A stretch of DNA of 64,000 bases from Setomelanomma holmii (Eukaryota; Ascomycota; Dothideomycetes; Pleosporales; Phaeosphaeriaceae). Location of the stretch: assembly GCA_010015745.1 (NCBI GenBank), contig ML978201.1, positions 1 to 64,000 of the forward strand, in the 5' to 3' direction. The notes beneath the pieces were generated by a model. That model did not search any database and was not told the origin of the DNA. It saw only the letters and a list, made by a program, of their open reading frames with translations. This document shows, piece by piece, positions 32,092-44,550 of this stretch. Position 1 is the stretch's first letter; each line of letters begins with the position of its first letter. The position numbers and the translations under genes are program-made.

Positions 32092-32919
32092 GGGAAATTT
32101 GTTCATTGATGATACGACTCGATCGACTACGAAGAGGGCCTTTGATTTGGACATGGCAGACTCTGAAGAGCGACAGACTGATAGAAGACTCTTTACTTGT
32201 ACTTACTGCGAGTGGCATCCTGGTTGCTTTCATGTGTTTCCTGTCCTGAAAGTTAATTGGAAGTGTGAGGAAGAAAAGAAAGATTTCCACGTCGTCACTG
32301 AAGCGATGGCTATGGTACTAAGGTGAGCTTTGCCGAAAGTGGAGCCAGATCATTGATAGTGATATCTCGAACTACTGCGTCAAGGCCTTGCACCATAGCT
32401 CAAGTACTTTGTTCCTCGATACATTTCTGAAATATTGCTGTAACTGGCAGAAGTTGGTGGATGTCCTCCAAAGTCCTTGTCGTGCTACGAGTTGGAGGTC
32501 CAGGTTGCGTCAGCCTCGGAGGCAGTTGCCGTCCGTGCCACGGCGTTCTTTGGCGCTGCGCCATGCTTCCTGAGCATTGCGCGGCTGTCCGAGGCCACGA
32601 CGGCGTCTTGACTGATTTGACAGCTTCAAGGTAGCCAGAATACAACCGAGTATCTCACTGCAGTATCTGGGGAATCCTGTAAGCTGCATTTGAGGCTGCA
32701 CACATGTCTCAGCATCTCACGATTTAAATTCCCCGCGACACCTCCGCGTACCCTCCGCGTACCCTCCGCGTACCACCAAGAAAGTCACAAGTGGCCTTTC
32801 ACCCAACTCAGCCATGAACAAAGCCAAGAGGAGAACTAGAGCCCGGTGATACTCAGCAGCGCGTCCAGGGTGCAAACACAAACCATTGGAGGCTAGAAAA
32901 GGACCAGACAGCAGACACG
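32092..32919. other. Divergent intergenic region, nitrilase and golgin genes
   Basis: About 830 bases upstream of both genes. It holds an 11-bp tandem repeat (annotated separately) and otherwise nothing recognised. Confidence 0.4.
32741..32773. repeat. 11-bp tandem repeat, three copies
   Basis: Three perfect head-to-tail copies of CCTCCGCGTAC, about 150 bases before the golgin start codon. A partial related word (CCCCGCGAC) precedes it. It could be a clustered protein-binding site or a microsatellite-like expansion. Confidence 0.85.
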
Positions 32920-35666
32920 ATGAGTGGGAAAGGTTGGTGGAACAGCGCCATATCTGGCCTCGAGTCGCGGCTCGACACGATCCTGGCCGAAGATGGCAGC
33001 ACGAAGCCCAAAAGTGCCGATGCTGCTGTGAAAGAAGAAGGTCTTGAGACAGCCGGAGACAAGAAGCTCACGGTCGAGCCAGGTGGGTCGTGCATGGTCG
33101 AGGGCAGGCGTAGTGAAGGCTGACAGAGAGCAGCGTCGCGCAATGCCTCCCGCAGCAGGCCGAACTCGAGGCTACAGGACCGACTTGCGAAGGCCGTGAA
33201 CAAGGGAACGGAGAGGTCCGACTCGAGAGCGTCATCCGACTTTGGCTCGCGACCAGAAAGCCCAGCACTACCACCGAGCGAGAGTGTAGCCATGGAGGAT
33301 GGCAAGACAGACACAGACAAGAAGGTTTCGGAGCCATCTACTGAGCCTGCAGGCTCAAGCGAATCCATGCCGCCCACAGCAAAGGAAGAAAGCCACCCTG
33401 CTACTTCACCACGACCCTCCACCGATGCGCCCGCTTCTCTCCAGTCTCCAACGGTGACTTCCCCACCAACAACACCGCTCGTGTTGGGACAACCCACCTC
33501 GACGGCGATGACCATAATGTCTGTGCCTTTGGTTGTCACGCCCAAGGCAGCCAGCCCCCGGCAATCTCTCGATAGCAATCTGTCGCGGCCCTCGATTGAC
33601 GCCTCCACCCTCGCCGAGACCGACGAGTCTACATTGCGAGATCCCGACGTGCTCCGGACCGAGCTTACTGCCTTGCAAGAAGCACACGAGGAGACTGTCC
33701 GCAACCACCGCGACGAGCTTAACGGCCACCTTGAGCGCATCGATGCCCTGCAGTCCAAGCTCACCTATCTTGCCCAACAGCTTGCAACATCGGCTAAAGC
33801 TGCGAGTACAGAAGTCGAAACGCCACAAGAGAAGAAGCTGGCAGAGAAGGACGCGCAGATAGCCGCACTCATGGAAGAGGGCCAAAGATTATCAAAGACG
33901 GAAATGAAGCACTTGACTACCGTGAAGCAGCTGCGCGCAAAGGCCCAGGAACACAACAAGGACATCACCACCCTGAAGCAGCGTCTGGCCAAGGCTGAAA
34001 CGAGCATCACAGAACAATCAGAGAGGGCGAAGCGGGCAGAGGCCGCTGAAAAAGCTGCTCTAGACAAGCTCAAGATTGTAGGAAAGATTGAGAGAGACAT
34101 CGAGCTGATACGGGCTGAGCGTGAAGAAGCTGGCATGACGATCGCTGAGTTGCGGAGACAGTTGGGTGACGCCCTTTCCCGAGCAGAAGGTGCGGAGAAG
34201 AAAGTGCAGGCCGGAGCACTGGAAGCTGAAAAGAAGGCGACTGCTACCTTGAAGGAGGACATCGAGAATCTCCGAATAGAGAAAAAGTTGGCAGATGACC
34301 GCGCCAAGCGAGAACTCCAGAGATCCAAAGACGAAGCGAAAAGTCAGCAAGAAAAGGCAACGGTGACTGAGCTGGAATTGCGTGGAGAGATTGCTGTATG
34401 TTCCCGAGCTGACTTGGGTATATGCACTGTACTAACTGGCACCAGAATCTCGAGTCCAAGCTTGAGCTCCTCCGCAGCCGAACAGAGGAGGCCACTTCAT
34501 CCGCGACGGGGGATTCACAAGCCAAACTTCTGCGCCAAATCGAGACGCTTCAAACGCAATACTCGCTTGCTTCAGAAAACTGGCAGGGCATCGAGACCAG
34601 TCTTACGTCTCGTTTGGCCGCTCTTGAGAAAGACCGTGACGAAACAGCCAAGCGCGAATCCGATGTCAGACGAAAGGCCAGAGATGTCAACTCAAAAGCT
34701 CGGCGCCTCGAGGACGAGCTTGAGAGCATCAATGAACGCGCTCAAGCATTTGAGCATGACCTCACCGAGCAGCGTACAGCTGCGCAGAAGCTACAAGCAA
34801 GACTTACACAAGCTGAGGCGGCGGCGCAAGAGGCGAAGTCAAATCTCGAGCGCGAAAGGAAGGTGTGGGCAGCTGATTTCCAGAATCGACTTGAGGAGGA
34901 AAGGAGTAAGTGGAAGCACGAAACAACATCACAATCTTTCCTGCACGACACCAATCACTTGCGGGCAGACTCTCCGTCTGACACACGTCGGAGACATTCG
35001 CCAGATCCCTTAGGTATCTACAACCATCGAAAATCCATGCCTCGCTCCACTTCGTCTGCTGTGGACGCGCACATGCCACTATCGCCTATGGACCGCATGT
35101 TCGAGGATGCTGCACGACGGCCGCCCTCTGCTCGACAGCGTTCAACACCAAAGATCCGCACACCAGAGATCGGAACCCCTCAGCGTCAAGGCTCGATAGG
35201 AAGCTTGGCGAATATCAATGGCGCAATACCAGATACCCCATCCATTCACACAGTGGACTACGACGAACCCTGCGACAGCGTATCCTCGCCACAAAGGACC
35301 ATCAACGATATGATATCCGTATCAACAGCTGGCGCCGGCCCCTCCGTGCAACTCGTAGAACGCATGAGCGCAGCAGTCCGGCGACTCGAGTCCGAGAAAG
35401 CCACGTCGAAAGAGGAACTCGCACGCCTCATCGCCCAGCGCGACGAAGCCCGCGAGGAAGTCGTGGCGCTCATGCGCGAGGTCGAAGAGAAACGCAAGTC
35501 AGACGAGCGCGTAGACCTGTTAGAGAAGGATCTTGAGGCCATGGAACAGCGGTATGAAACGACTCTGGAGATGCTGGGAGAGAAGACGGAGAGGGTGGAG
35601 GAGTTGGAAGGCGATGTTGCGGATCTGAAGAAGATTTATAAGGAGCTGGTGGAGACTATGAGATAG
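32920..35666 (+). CDS. SGM1: Golgi coiled-coil protein, TMF1/Sgm1 type
   Basis: This is a golgin of 881 residues related to TMF/ARA160 (yeast Sgm1), a tether at the Golgi that binds Rab6/Ypt6. Exons are 32920-33082, 33134-34395 and 34446-35666, with in-phase GT..AG junctions. The N terminus MSGKGWWNSAISGLESRLD is a family hallmark. Residues about 55-230 are Ser/Pro-rich and disordered. From about 225 to 690 there is long coiled coil with charged heptads. A short basic linker follows, and the last about 110 residues (from VQLVERMSAAVRRLESEKA) match the C-terminal TMF/Rab6-binding coiled-coil domain. The second intron lies in the coiled coil; reading through it produces a false Ser/Arg-rich extension. 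The older name TATA element modulatory factor is misleading, as these are Golgi proteins. Confidence 0.85.
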
Positions 35667-35957
35667 TGAGGCTGTTTCAATGGTATCATAAATACTACGG
35701 ATATGCATCTCGTCTCACGTGCTGAGTGTACAATGATGTGTATTGATACAGAGCTATCCATCTGTCCGAAATGACTCTGTTGCACGCCACCCTGAATCAA
35801 GGCGTGATGCCCCTAGCCCCTAGCTCCTCAACGCCGCGACTTGATGCATTTACATGCATTCGTAACTGTCAATATCTGTTTCTTCTTCACCAGCCCAAGT
35901 CGTTGGCTCGCTTGGCACTTTGCACTGCTGTACACCCCGTGACCCTCGTTTTCCTGC

Positions 35958-37202
35958 TCATATCCCCAAATAATACTTCCCACGCTCGTACGCATAAAAG
36001 CTCGTCGCAACCATGGGCACAACCTTGACATACCCAATCGTCAAACCCACAAAGAACCCCCTCCACCCTCTCTCCAGATAAATCCTCCTCGTAACCTCCG
36101 CAATACTCAGCCGATGCCCATCGCCTACCACGCCGCCGACCTGCATCCGCCGCCGTATCACTTCCAGCGGATACGAAACTGTTTGTGAGACGAAGCCTGC
36201 TATCCCGCCTGTGCTCAGTTCGGCCCAGTACCGCAGCTGCGCAGGCTTGTGTGAAGTCGTGGTTGATTCTTCGCGCGAGGTGTGTGGGATCGTGGTATAT
36301 GGTGCGAGACGTGGGTGGCGCATGAGATCGGACATTGTGTCGTGCGCGAGGAAGGACGCGCCTGCGTACGGTACCATTCCCAGCAGGGTGGGCGTGAAGC
36401 CGCGGAAAAAGTTGGACAGGCCGGATCGCGGTGTGACTTTTTCGACGACGTGTGTTGCAGTCGCGGTTACTGCGTTACTAGGATTGTGATGTGTGGGCGG
36501 TGGTGTTTCTGCGTAGATTTTGCGGACAATGTCTGCGAAGGTGCTGCGTTGTTCGGCGCGCGTTTCGAAGGCAAGGCGCACGCGGATGACTTCGAGGGGG
36601 TAAGTGCAGAATACGCTGACCATGCCTGCAAGACTGCCGCTCACGAAGCGTCGACCTGGTGTTTCTTCACTCCTGTTTTTGATGACGCGGGCTCGAATCT
36701 GCTCATATGCGAGGAACTTGACGCCGGCGTAGGGGAAGATACGAAGGAGAGTTGCGGAGTGGCCTTTGAACAGCCCGCGTAGGCCTTCTGAGGTGTAAAT
36801 ATCATACATGGCAATTGGGAAGCCCGACCATGAGCCCGTGTACTTTGCAAACTGGGGGTTTCGAGTCTGGAAGAGAATCTTGACGCGGTCGAGGGGCCCG
36901 ACGACAGTTTTGGCGGCACATCCTGCGATACCTCCCGCGAGCAAGCTCTTCAAGAGGTACTCGCCGCTCTTCTTGTCCACCTTCCTGGCCCCGCCCTCTC
37001 GCATCTCGTTCTGCCGCTGCTTGTCCTTCTCCTTCTCCTTCTGTACGGGCACGATGGCGTCACCGTCGGTCGGACATAGTGGCGGATGCCGCTCAGTGAG
37101 TTCTGGTACAAAAGCCGCCTTTCCTCGCGCTTGCGATGCGCCTGTGCTCATGATATCCGCGCTTGCTGCCGTTTCGTCATGGCGGAGAACAACTGCGGGC
37201 AT
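35958..37202 (-). CDS. LEU5: Mitochondrial carrier, Leu5/CoA-transporter type
   Basis: This is an inner-membrane carrier of the SLC25 family with 414 residues. Three repeats carry the signature P-x-[DE]-x-x-[KR]: PLDRVK, PLEVIR and PLEVIRRR. The combination of GGIAGCAAKTVVGPLDRVKILFQ, a long insert in the second repeat (about 30 residues with THHNPSNAV), and the C-terminal GLTIGYVKVVPMVATSFYAYE points to the Leu5/SLC25A16/A42 branch, which brings coenzyme A into mitochondria. The subfamily call is from memory and less certain than the family call. An N-terminal about 70 residues is polar and charged, as in other fungal members. The ATG at 37202 is chosen; the frame runs on upstream with non-family sequence, and a later Met (MSTGASQ) is possible. 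No intron. Confidence 0.85.
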   Translation of the reverse strand: MPAVVLRHDETAASADIMSTGASQARGKAAFVPELTERHPPLCPTDGDAIVPVQKEKEKDKQRQNEMREGGARKVDKKSGEYLLKSLLAGGIAGCAAKTVVGPLDRVKILFQTRNPQFAKYTGSWSGFPIAMYDIYTSEGLRGLFKGHSATLLRIFPYAGVKFLAYEQIRARVIKNRSEETPGRRFVSGSLAGMVSVFCTYPLEVIRVRLAFETRAEQRSTFADIVRKIYAETPPPTHHNPSNAVTATATHVVEKVTPRSGLSNFFRGFTPTLLGMVPYAGASFLAHDTMSDLMRHPRLAPYTTIPHTSREESTTTSHKPAQLRYWAELSTGGIAGFVSQTVSYPLEVIRRRMQVGGVVGDGHRLSIAEVTRRIYLERGWRGFFVGLTIGYVKVVPMVATSFYAYERGKYYLGI

Positions 37203-37845
37203 TCGATCGTTTGTGTGAATTATCGCGACATGAGGCTGGTCCTGGATATGAGGCGTGCGTCGACTGCGAGCATCGAGTATCGCAAGACTGCTGTTTGGTG
37301 GTACTGCGAGGCGTGCGTGGATTAGAAAGCGGGAAGAATTGTGTGGTGGTGACGATGACGTTCTGCCGAGGTGGAATGCCGGAACGAGCCTTGCCCCGAT
37401 GATAGCCCATGTCGAAACTCCCATGGGCGGAAAAGCAACAACCACCACAGTTCCAATCAAGCGACCAGCTGCCTCTTCGCAATCATGCTTGTGCTGGATG
37501 CAAGAGATCTCCTTGAAATGGGATGAGACGTTGCGATGCAATGTCCTGGGTGAGTTGCGGTGTTATTCATGGTCACTGGTGACGTCGGGAAGATGCGCTT
37601 TCCCTTCGCTGCGTAGTGTTTAGACCGCGCGACTTCCTCATTGAGCAGCCATTTCACTTTCTTTCCAACATTTCCCATTCACTCTCATTTTCACTTCCCG
37701 GCTCAAAGTTTCCACGTGCGTGAGCCGGCACTAGGTCATTCCGATGACAGTAGGGTCGTGAAGAACTTCATCGAACCCACCATCGGCGAGAACCACATCA
37801 ATTCCGAAAGAATTTCCGTCGACGAATCTCTCCTTTTCTCCAATC
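37203..37845. promoter_or_regulatory. Divergent intergenic region, carrier and MT-A70 genes
   Basis: About 640 bases between divergent starts, with pyrimidine-rich leader-like sequence on the plus strand at 37640-37700. No extra gene is seen. Confidence 0.4.
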
Positions 37846-39282
37846 ATGTGCACTACCGGGATCTCGCGTATAACTTCACGCTCCTCCATCCTCTACCAAA
37901 ATGCTGACCGAACCGTCACACTCATCGACATACCTTCGTCGATCGCTGTCGCTCAAGGCCGCTCAGATACACTACTTTCCACTTCGCCGCTGGACGCGCC
38001 CATTGAGCCAAAGGAAGACTACCAACCCAAGTCGCAGAAAGCTAAGGCGAATAAGACGCAGGAAGCAGCCGAAGGAGTGCAACATGCCGTGTACAAAGCT
38101 CTCATCGAGCAAGCGCTTGAGTACGTTCAGGCACACGTTTCAGGACCGTGGTGCGAATCACGCAAATTATTGGATCCGGGACCACAGCATGGGGAGAGTA
38201 TGGACGTGGATGACCCAGAGAAGGAGATAGAGTCCCGGTTGAGAAAGTGGGCCGCGTCGACTGAAAGCAAGGGCGATGAGACTGCCTTCGATCTGCAGAA
38301 GATGATGGCGTCTCTCGGTGCAACATCCGAACACGACGCAACGGCGGCCGGGACAGTCGCACAAGGTTGGGTAACGTCGTACCGCGCTGCACGTGAGGCC
38401 ACGAACGGTACACAGGTTGCTGAAGCGGTCTCTCGGGAGCAACCGAACGAGCCATGGACGTCATGTCGCCACAATCCAGAAGCATACCCTTTGCAGATGA
38501 CCATCTCCGAGCAAACTGTTGGTAATGCTCAGTTGGGTCAAGAGTACCGTTTCACGATACCACCGCGGTCCACTTTCTTTTTGAGCGATTCCACGCACTC
38601 GGAAGCCTTCCGTACCTCGTTCCGCCAGGTCACAGACGAGTATACCCTGCCTCGACATTTCGACCTATTGCTGCTTGATCCACCGTGGCCAAATCGCTCA
38701 GCCAAGCGCAAGGGCGCTTATGAGCAAGTAGGAGGCATGCCGTACCTCAAGAAGATGCTTTTCAGGATGGACCTTGACAGCTACATGGAGCACAACGCAC
38801 TGGTAGGTGTCTGGGTCACGAACAAGAAATCGTTGAGAGACCACGTGCTAGGTGCAGGCGGGCTCTTCGAAACGTGGAATGTCGGACTGATCGAGGAATG
38901 GATCTGGGTCAAGACGACCACAAAGGGTGAGCCCATGTTTGACATCGATTCCGCCATGAGGAAGCCGTATGAGATCCTTCTGCTGGGACGAGCAGCACCA
39001 AATGCTTGGACTACAATGACGCATGCGCCTACCATTCAGCGGAGAGTTATTGCTGCTGTTTCGGATGTACACTCGCGGAAGCCGTGCCTGAAAGAGTTGT
39101 TGGAGTCATATATGCCGGATCCAGAAGACTATAGCGCACTGGAGGTCTTCTCTCGCTATCTTGTCTCCGGGTGGACCTCGTCGGGAAATGAAGTTTTGAA
39201 GTACAACTGGGATCACTATTGGGTGTCTAAAACAGCTACGGACGCGCTGTGTGAGTTCCACCTGCCTATACGGACAACGTGA
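37846..39282 (+). CDS. MT-A70 family N6-adenine methyltransferase, METTL4-like
   Basis: This is an S-adenosylmethionine-dependent methyltransferase of the MT-A70 family with 478 residues in a single exon. The catalytic motif DPPW is at residues 278-281 (FDLLLLDPPWPNRS). The fold continues with LVGVWVTNKKSLRDHV, WNVGLIEEWIWVKTTTKGEPMFD, KPYEILLLGR and SRKPCLKELLESYMP..ALEVFSRYLVSGWTSSGNEVLKYN. This order fits the METTL4 branch rather than METTL3/IME4 or METTL14/KAR4. METTL4 proteins modify adenine in U2 snRNA (m6Am) and are argued to make 6mA in DNA. The start MCTTGISRITSRSSILYQN is the first Met and resembles the expected N terminus. The first about 250 residues are less conserved. Confidence 0.85.
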   Translation: MCTTGISRITSRSSILYQNADRTVTLIDIPSSIAVAQGRSDTLLSTSPLDAPIEPKEDYQPKSQKAKANKTQEAAEGVQHAVYKALIEQALEYVQAHVSGPWCESRKLLDPGPQHGESMDVDDPEKEIESRLRKWAASTESKGDETAFDLQKMMASLGATSEHDATAAGTVAQGWVTSYRAAREATNGTQVAEAVSREQPNEPWTSCRHNPEAYPLQMTISEQTVGNAQLGQEYRFTIPPRSTFFLSDSTHSEAFRTSFRQVTDEYTLPRHFDLLLLDPPWPNRSAKRKGAYEQVGGMPYLKKMLFRMDLDSYMEHNALVGVWVTNKKSLRDHVLGAGGLFETWNVGLIEEWIWVKTTTKGEPMFDIDSAMRKPYEILLLGRAAPNAWTTMTHAPTIQRRVIAAVSDVHSRKPCLKELLESYMPDPEDYSALEVFSRYLVSGWTSSGNEVLKYNWDHYWVSKTATDALCEFHLPIRTT

Positions 39283-42200
39283 GGTACTTTCAGGAGACCA
39301 AGGAAGTGTTGAGTCAACCTTGAGGCAGTGAAAATCACAGCGGAGCGATTTGGATGCTCACGCGGAGGAATGGACTACTTACCCTTCGTTCAAGATCGTC
39401 CTGCGCCTGGCAGGACTTGGGGTCGGCCAAGTAGTGGGCTTGTTTGTGGCCATCAGGATTTGTCGCTGAGGACTCAGGCAGTCCAATGCTTCTGACGCAG
39501 AACGCTCCATCGAGAAGACGAACGCAAGGATGCAAGATGAGCAAGCGTTGGACGCCAAAGAAGCAATCATGTATCAACATCCCATACCAATGCATGAAAG
39601 TTTTCATCTGAGCCCCATCTCACGTTTTGGGTCGACTACGAGCATAACGCCGGACCAATACAGCGACTTCGGAAACCTAGTCAACATGCCCATACCTTCA
39701 AATCATAACCCGACCACGGCCGATCTCTACATACATAGACATCTTAACTCCACCTGGTCGCATCCCTCGGCCCTCGCTTCCACGATGTGGAGCTGTCCAA
39801 AGCTCGGAACTTTTCGCGTCCTCGACGCAGGGTCTCGGGAGCGTGTGGGATCACATCTCCACTTTCTCACGAGCGTGGGCAGAAAGTGGGTAGAGGTCGT
39901 GGGGTGCCAGCCAGAGCATGTCAACAATCCCACTCAACTCAGGACCTTCAGTCCTCGGAAGTGCCCGCTCATCTTGAAACGAGGCTGACCTCAATTTATC
40001 TGACAAGCGCGGTAGCCTCTCAAATGGAGGCAAACCCACATGTGTGCTGCGAGGCAGATAAGTGGCTCGCAACGTGCGATGGTTGGAGGACGACTTGTTG
40101 CTTGTGACTTGTGCCATCTTGCCCCGCGTGGGCATTTGACACACGCCTCAAAGCCTATCAAACACCGATGCACTTCTCACTTTGCGACAACCGCTGTTGT
40201 CGCGGTCATAGACATTTACTTTCACAAGATCAAACCAAAGACATTTGCAAACCGGTTTATCGCCGTGACGACCCTCGTCGACAGACTTTCCCCACGCGCA
40301 GAGTTTTCTTGCTCTGAGGGTCTCACGGGACCGAAAACTTGCTTTCGCAGTGCGATATCCGAAACAACATAGGATTCTCCGTAAATAGAGCAGAATCTTG
40401 CTTGTCGTCTCGTCGACGAAAGGAGGACTGCGCCGCTGACAGTGACAAGTTGACAGCGCAGACCGACAACAACCAAAAAACCAACAAGACATGCAGGATT
40501 CTATCGTTTTGGAGCGGAAAATCCAGATTCTGGGATCGACAGCCCTGCACCCGCGTTGCACGTCGGGCGGAAGTCCCGCAGCATGGCGTGCGCAAGCGCA
40601 TGATAAAGTGACAGTCCGAAATGCAGAATAACATAGCGGTGTACTCACCGCTTCACACCGTAGATTGAAAGTCTTGTTGAGGGCGCAAGACTAACGGGAG
40701 TATGGGCCGGGAACGAAAGGTTGAAGTTTTACTGTTGTGGACCCCTCCAGGAAATGCGATTAGTCGTGTTCTGCTGTCTGCTTACTATGACTGTGAAGAA
40801 AATTGATGCATGAGGCTCATCTTTCAAGGTATCGGACTGCCTGATTTGGCTGCATAAGGAAGAGGTGCCTTCTCATATCAGCGGGGTTGCATGTAAGCCA
40901 CCTGTTCACGAAGCCGGGTCTCGTCAGCTTCAATATTGGATAGACGCCGGAGTTGGCGATCATTGTGACAGCTGTCACATCAGCTTGATTGTCACCACCA
41001 ACTCGAGAGCCAAACTGCGGGGCACCGAAGTCCGGAGGTCATTGTTGCACGACAGTCAACATGACCTCCTCGTTACGGATGATTGATGTGCGAGACCCCG
41101 CACACCACCAGGAAGCCACTGTGTGTGCCCGAGGAGCTGCTCCGTCGCGGCGGAAACGCGAGTGGAATACCTTTGCCTCGACTTCACGCAAGCTGCGGAA
41201 GAATCATGGCCGTGTACAGGATACCATCTGTTGCGCCGCACGAAAAGGTACTTGCTACTTGTTCCGATAAACCACCAATCCCACGCGAAGGGTTTCTGGT
41301 CACAACTGTCTTGCAGCAAGGCCTGGACGGGATGTGCACAGGAAGTGAGTACAGCCGCGGACCCGGCAGGCATGACGGACGGTTGCACTGCCTAAAGAGG
41401 CAAGAGATCGAAAATGGCAGGTTGCTTTTGTGCTCTGGACAAATATTATCACAGATGTTGCAAACACCGAGACCTCTCACGGCGACGCTCAGTAGTTGAC
41501 TTACTCGCTTCAAAGGGGTCGTCGACACGAGTCGAGAGCCATCCGGCCGAGTAACTCTAGCCTCTCGAAACTCTATGGAACAGTGGAGCTCCTCCACGAA
41601 GATTGTTCGGAGCTCTTCATCCACGCATGCCGAACTTCTCCCAGCGCAGACCCGCTCGACCACCATCCATGAATCCGAAGTTCTTCCAGCTGCGAAGAAT
41701 GTTCTTAGCGCTCCCGACCCACGTGCTGTGGATTGCCGAGATGTCGACGGTAGCAGATTTCGCCGTAAGCTTCACACTTGCTAGAATGGGCAAGCTAGGC
41801 CGATATGAATGCAGGCCCGCAGTCAGATCAAACATTTTCCTGCAGCAGGTTTGACGGTTACGGCGTGTCCCTGCAGATGCAGGTGAGATGCGAGAAAAAG
41901 GGAAGCGGCAAAGTTGCTTCCACGAGAAGAGGCTTCGAGGCGAGCAGATGCTTCGCACCGTCGTCGCTTCGCGAAACAACGAAACGCATTCCTGAAGATT
42001 TGCGGCGTGGAATCTATTTCGTCCCTGCATTTGAGCTGCATGCGGCAGCAGCATAACCTGTGCCCAAATTGTCCTCATCTTCCAAATTCGCGCTTTGTTG
42101 TAGGCACGGCCGCACGGGAGAAGCTTCCACGCCACCTTCCATGCATCATTTTGCCAGGCGACCTCGTGGAAGCGGGCCATGGATCGCAAATTGCCATCGT

Positions 42201-44550
42201 GGAGAATGCATCTGCGCGGCAAAGTTGCTCTAGGTTCTGCTTCTTGAAGTAGAAAGTTGCGCCGTGTTTAGCGGCGCGCTGATAATCTGGATGTGCTCGA
42301 CACGAGGCGCTCGAGCGCTTCGCGACTCGCAACGGCTGTATGGAAGAAAGGGTGAAGCTTCCACGACAACACAGTCCACCAATATCGCAGAGCACAGACA
42401 ACTTATCAACCCCAGATTCACATGCGGACCTTCGCGTGCAGACAGGCAAGACGGCACAACAGTTTGGTAAAACCTGGACAGCAAACCATCAACGTGGGAA
42501 AATAGATGAAGTGAACTACTTCCTCCGGCTGTTAATAGCAGAGATTGCGGTTGGAGGCTGATCTCTCTGTACTCCGTTCTCGTTTTGGTACATGTTGGAC
42601 CGGAAGCAGACGGCGTATGCTGCGAATGAGAGGGTGTGCTGACTGCATCGTGCTCAGCAATCATAGATCTCTACTCAGCCTTGCGGCTACGTGAGGATCT
42701 GCTGTCAGCTGTCAGGTTGCATTCCAGGAATGATTCGGGATTATTAATTCCAGGGAGGTCTCGGGCATGATCATGAGCTCGTGAAGCAGAAGGGCTTGCG
42801 GGTCTGCATCCAAATCTGCTATTCCGCGAGCTGCAACCCTATGGCCGAGGATGTTGCGCGGTCGCCCGAGGCGTTGCACGAAGATACATCCGCCGGACCT
42901 GGTGCAAGTACCTCGCCACGCAATTTGCGAGGCAATGAGACTTGACTCCACTGGAGGCGTTGTACTTGCCCATCTTGGCTCGTGAATGGATCCGTAGGCT
43001 AGAATTTGTGTCAGAGTGCTTCAAGGATTCAGTCTGCACGACTGGCGCTAATGTACCCCAGAGTTGCGCCGGTTAATGCTCGCCTCGAAGCAAGAAACAC
43101 TGCCGGCAGAATTCTGCGGCTCCTCGAAACGGAGGGGCTTTCAGGCTTCAGGAAGGGTTTGCGAATTGTTTCGTTTCAGCCTGACCTCGTGGCGATCCCA
43201 TCGTATACACTCAGGCTGGGGCGATAGGCAAAATAGGTTGCCACCACCGCGACACGTAGATCAAGGTAGCGAGCAGCAGGGCAATGTTGCGCACCGAGTT
43301 TGAGCTGCGCAGACTTGTGCCTCATGGCGGCTTTGGGCAGCCTGGATGTCTTCGCAGTGCCGCCGGCAAAGCAATCTGGCATCCAAACGCCGCAAGCCTC
43401 GAGGCGGAGCAGCGGATTCAGAACCCGTAGGCGCGGTATTTGAATTCCACAAGGGGAAACGCAAACGTCCTTGGTTGAAATGGTGGAGGACATGGTTCAT
43501 CCTCCCTTTACCCCCGAGATGATCTCCAAACTAAGCTAACGGCATGGAGGAATTCCTGCCCGCACAGCTTTCGCGGCACCGGGCATGGCTTGCGGCGAGT
43601 CGTGGGGGGTGTCCGTTGTCACTGTAACATCCCTTGGCCAAGGTGCTTTTTTACAGAGGTTGCAAAGCAAGTTGTGAATCAGGATTAAGGGGTGACGACG
43701 ACACAGGCAGCAAGAATGTGACAACGACAGTATCAGTGGCTCCGAGGGATGCGAGACTGGCCAGCTGTTCAGTATAACGAAGCGCTGATTGATGGCCTTG
43801 TGGACGAGTCATCGCAGCTTTTTGCATGTGCGCGCTTTGACAGGGCGGCTTTCGGCTGTGGACGTCGCATGGGACTGGCGGTCGTGCCCGAGGAGCCGGG
43901 GTTGTAACGCGGAGGAGACAACGGGGCTGACGGAAGTGGGAGCCTTCAGAGACACCGCTCCTTTGAAAGGAGCCCTTCATTGGTGGCATGCACGTCCACC
44001 GCTCTTCAGCAAAGCAGGCGGTAAGACCAGTCATCGCCCTTTGGCCTGAAGCGTTGCTTCGTTTCATGCGGACCGTGGCGCCCAAAGTGTATTTCTCGCG
44101 CGGAAGTTATAACGCGAGCCGTGACCGCTCATCGCATCCCACGCCTGGGCCATTTGATAGTCGTGCTCGAGACACATTGCTTCTGACTCGGCCTCCTGAC
44201 CCACTCCGTTACAGCAGCCCTGTTGGTTTTATTTAACAGCCTTTCACCCCTCCAAGGCCTACGAAATCCTGAATCAGAAAATTCTAACACATCTCCACCA
44301 CCAAGATTGTGTTTTCGCGTCGAGGTATCAGACTACCGATTTGGATTTTCGCATCCTGTTTTCATCCAACCACATCGGCGTCATACATCATCAACCCGCT
44401 TTCGCCCTCGGACAACTTGCCGATGCCAACACAACGCTAGACTGACGTCCACGAAAAACCGACTCTTGCATCCGGTGCACCATCTTTCCGGCCGACAACG
44501 CCCGTAGGCGTGTATATACACAACAAGACCCACCCCGGACAACAACCACG
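39283..44550. other. Long gene-poor region
   Basis: 5.3 kb with no gene that I can support. Frames of up to about 200 codons occur on both strands and overlap each other (for example minus 42222-41617 and plus 39530-39988), with no domain, signal peptide or splice continuity. There is no tRNA-like B box, LTR or transposase. The right end (about 44260-44550) is C/A-rich and leader-like for the gene at 44551. It may contain lncRNA or long regulatory DNA. Confidence 0.4.

Noticed and set aside
41617..42222. 201-codon minus-strand frame in the gene-poor region
   Set aside because: Composition is erratic, there is no domain, and several frames overlap it.
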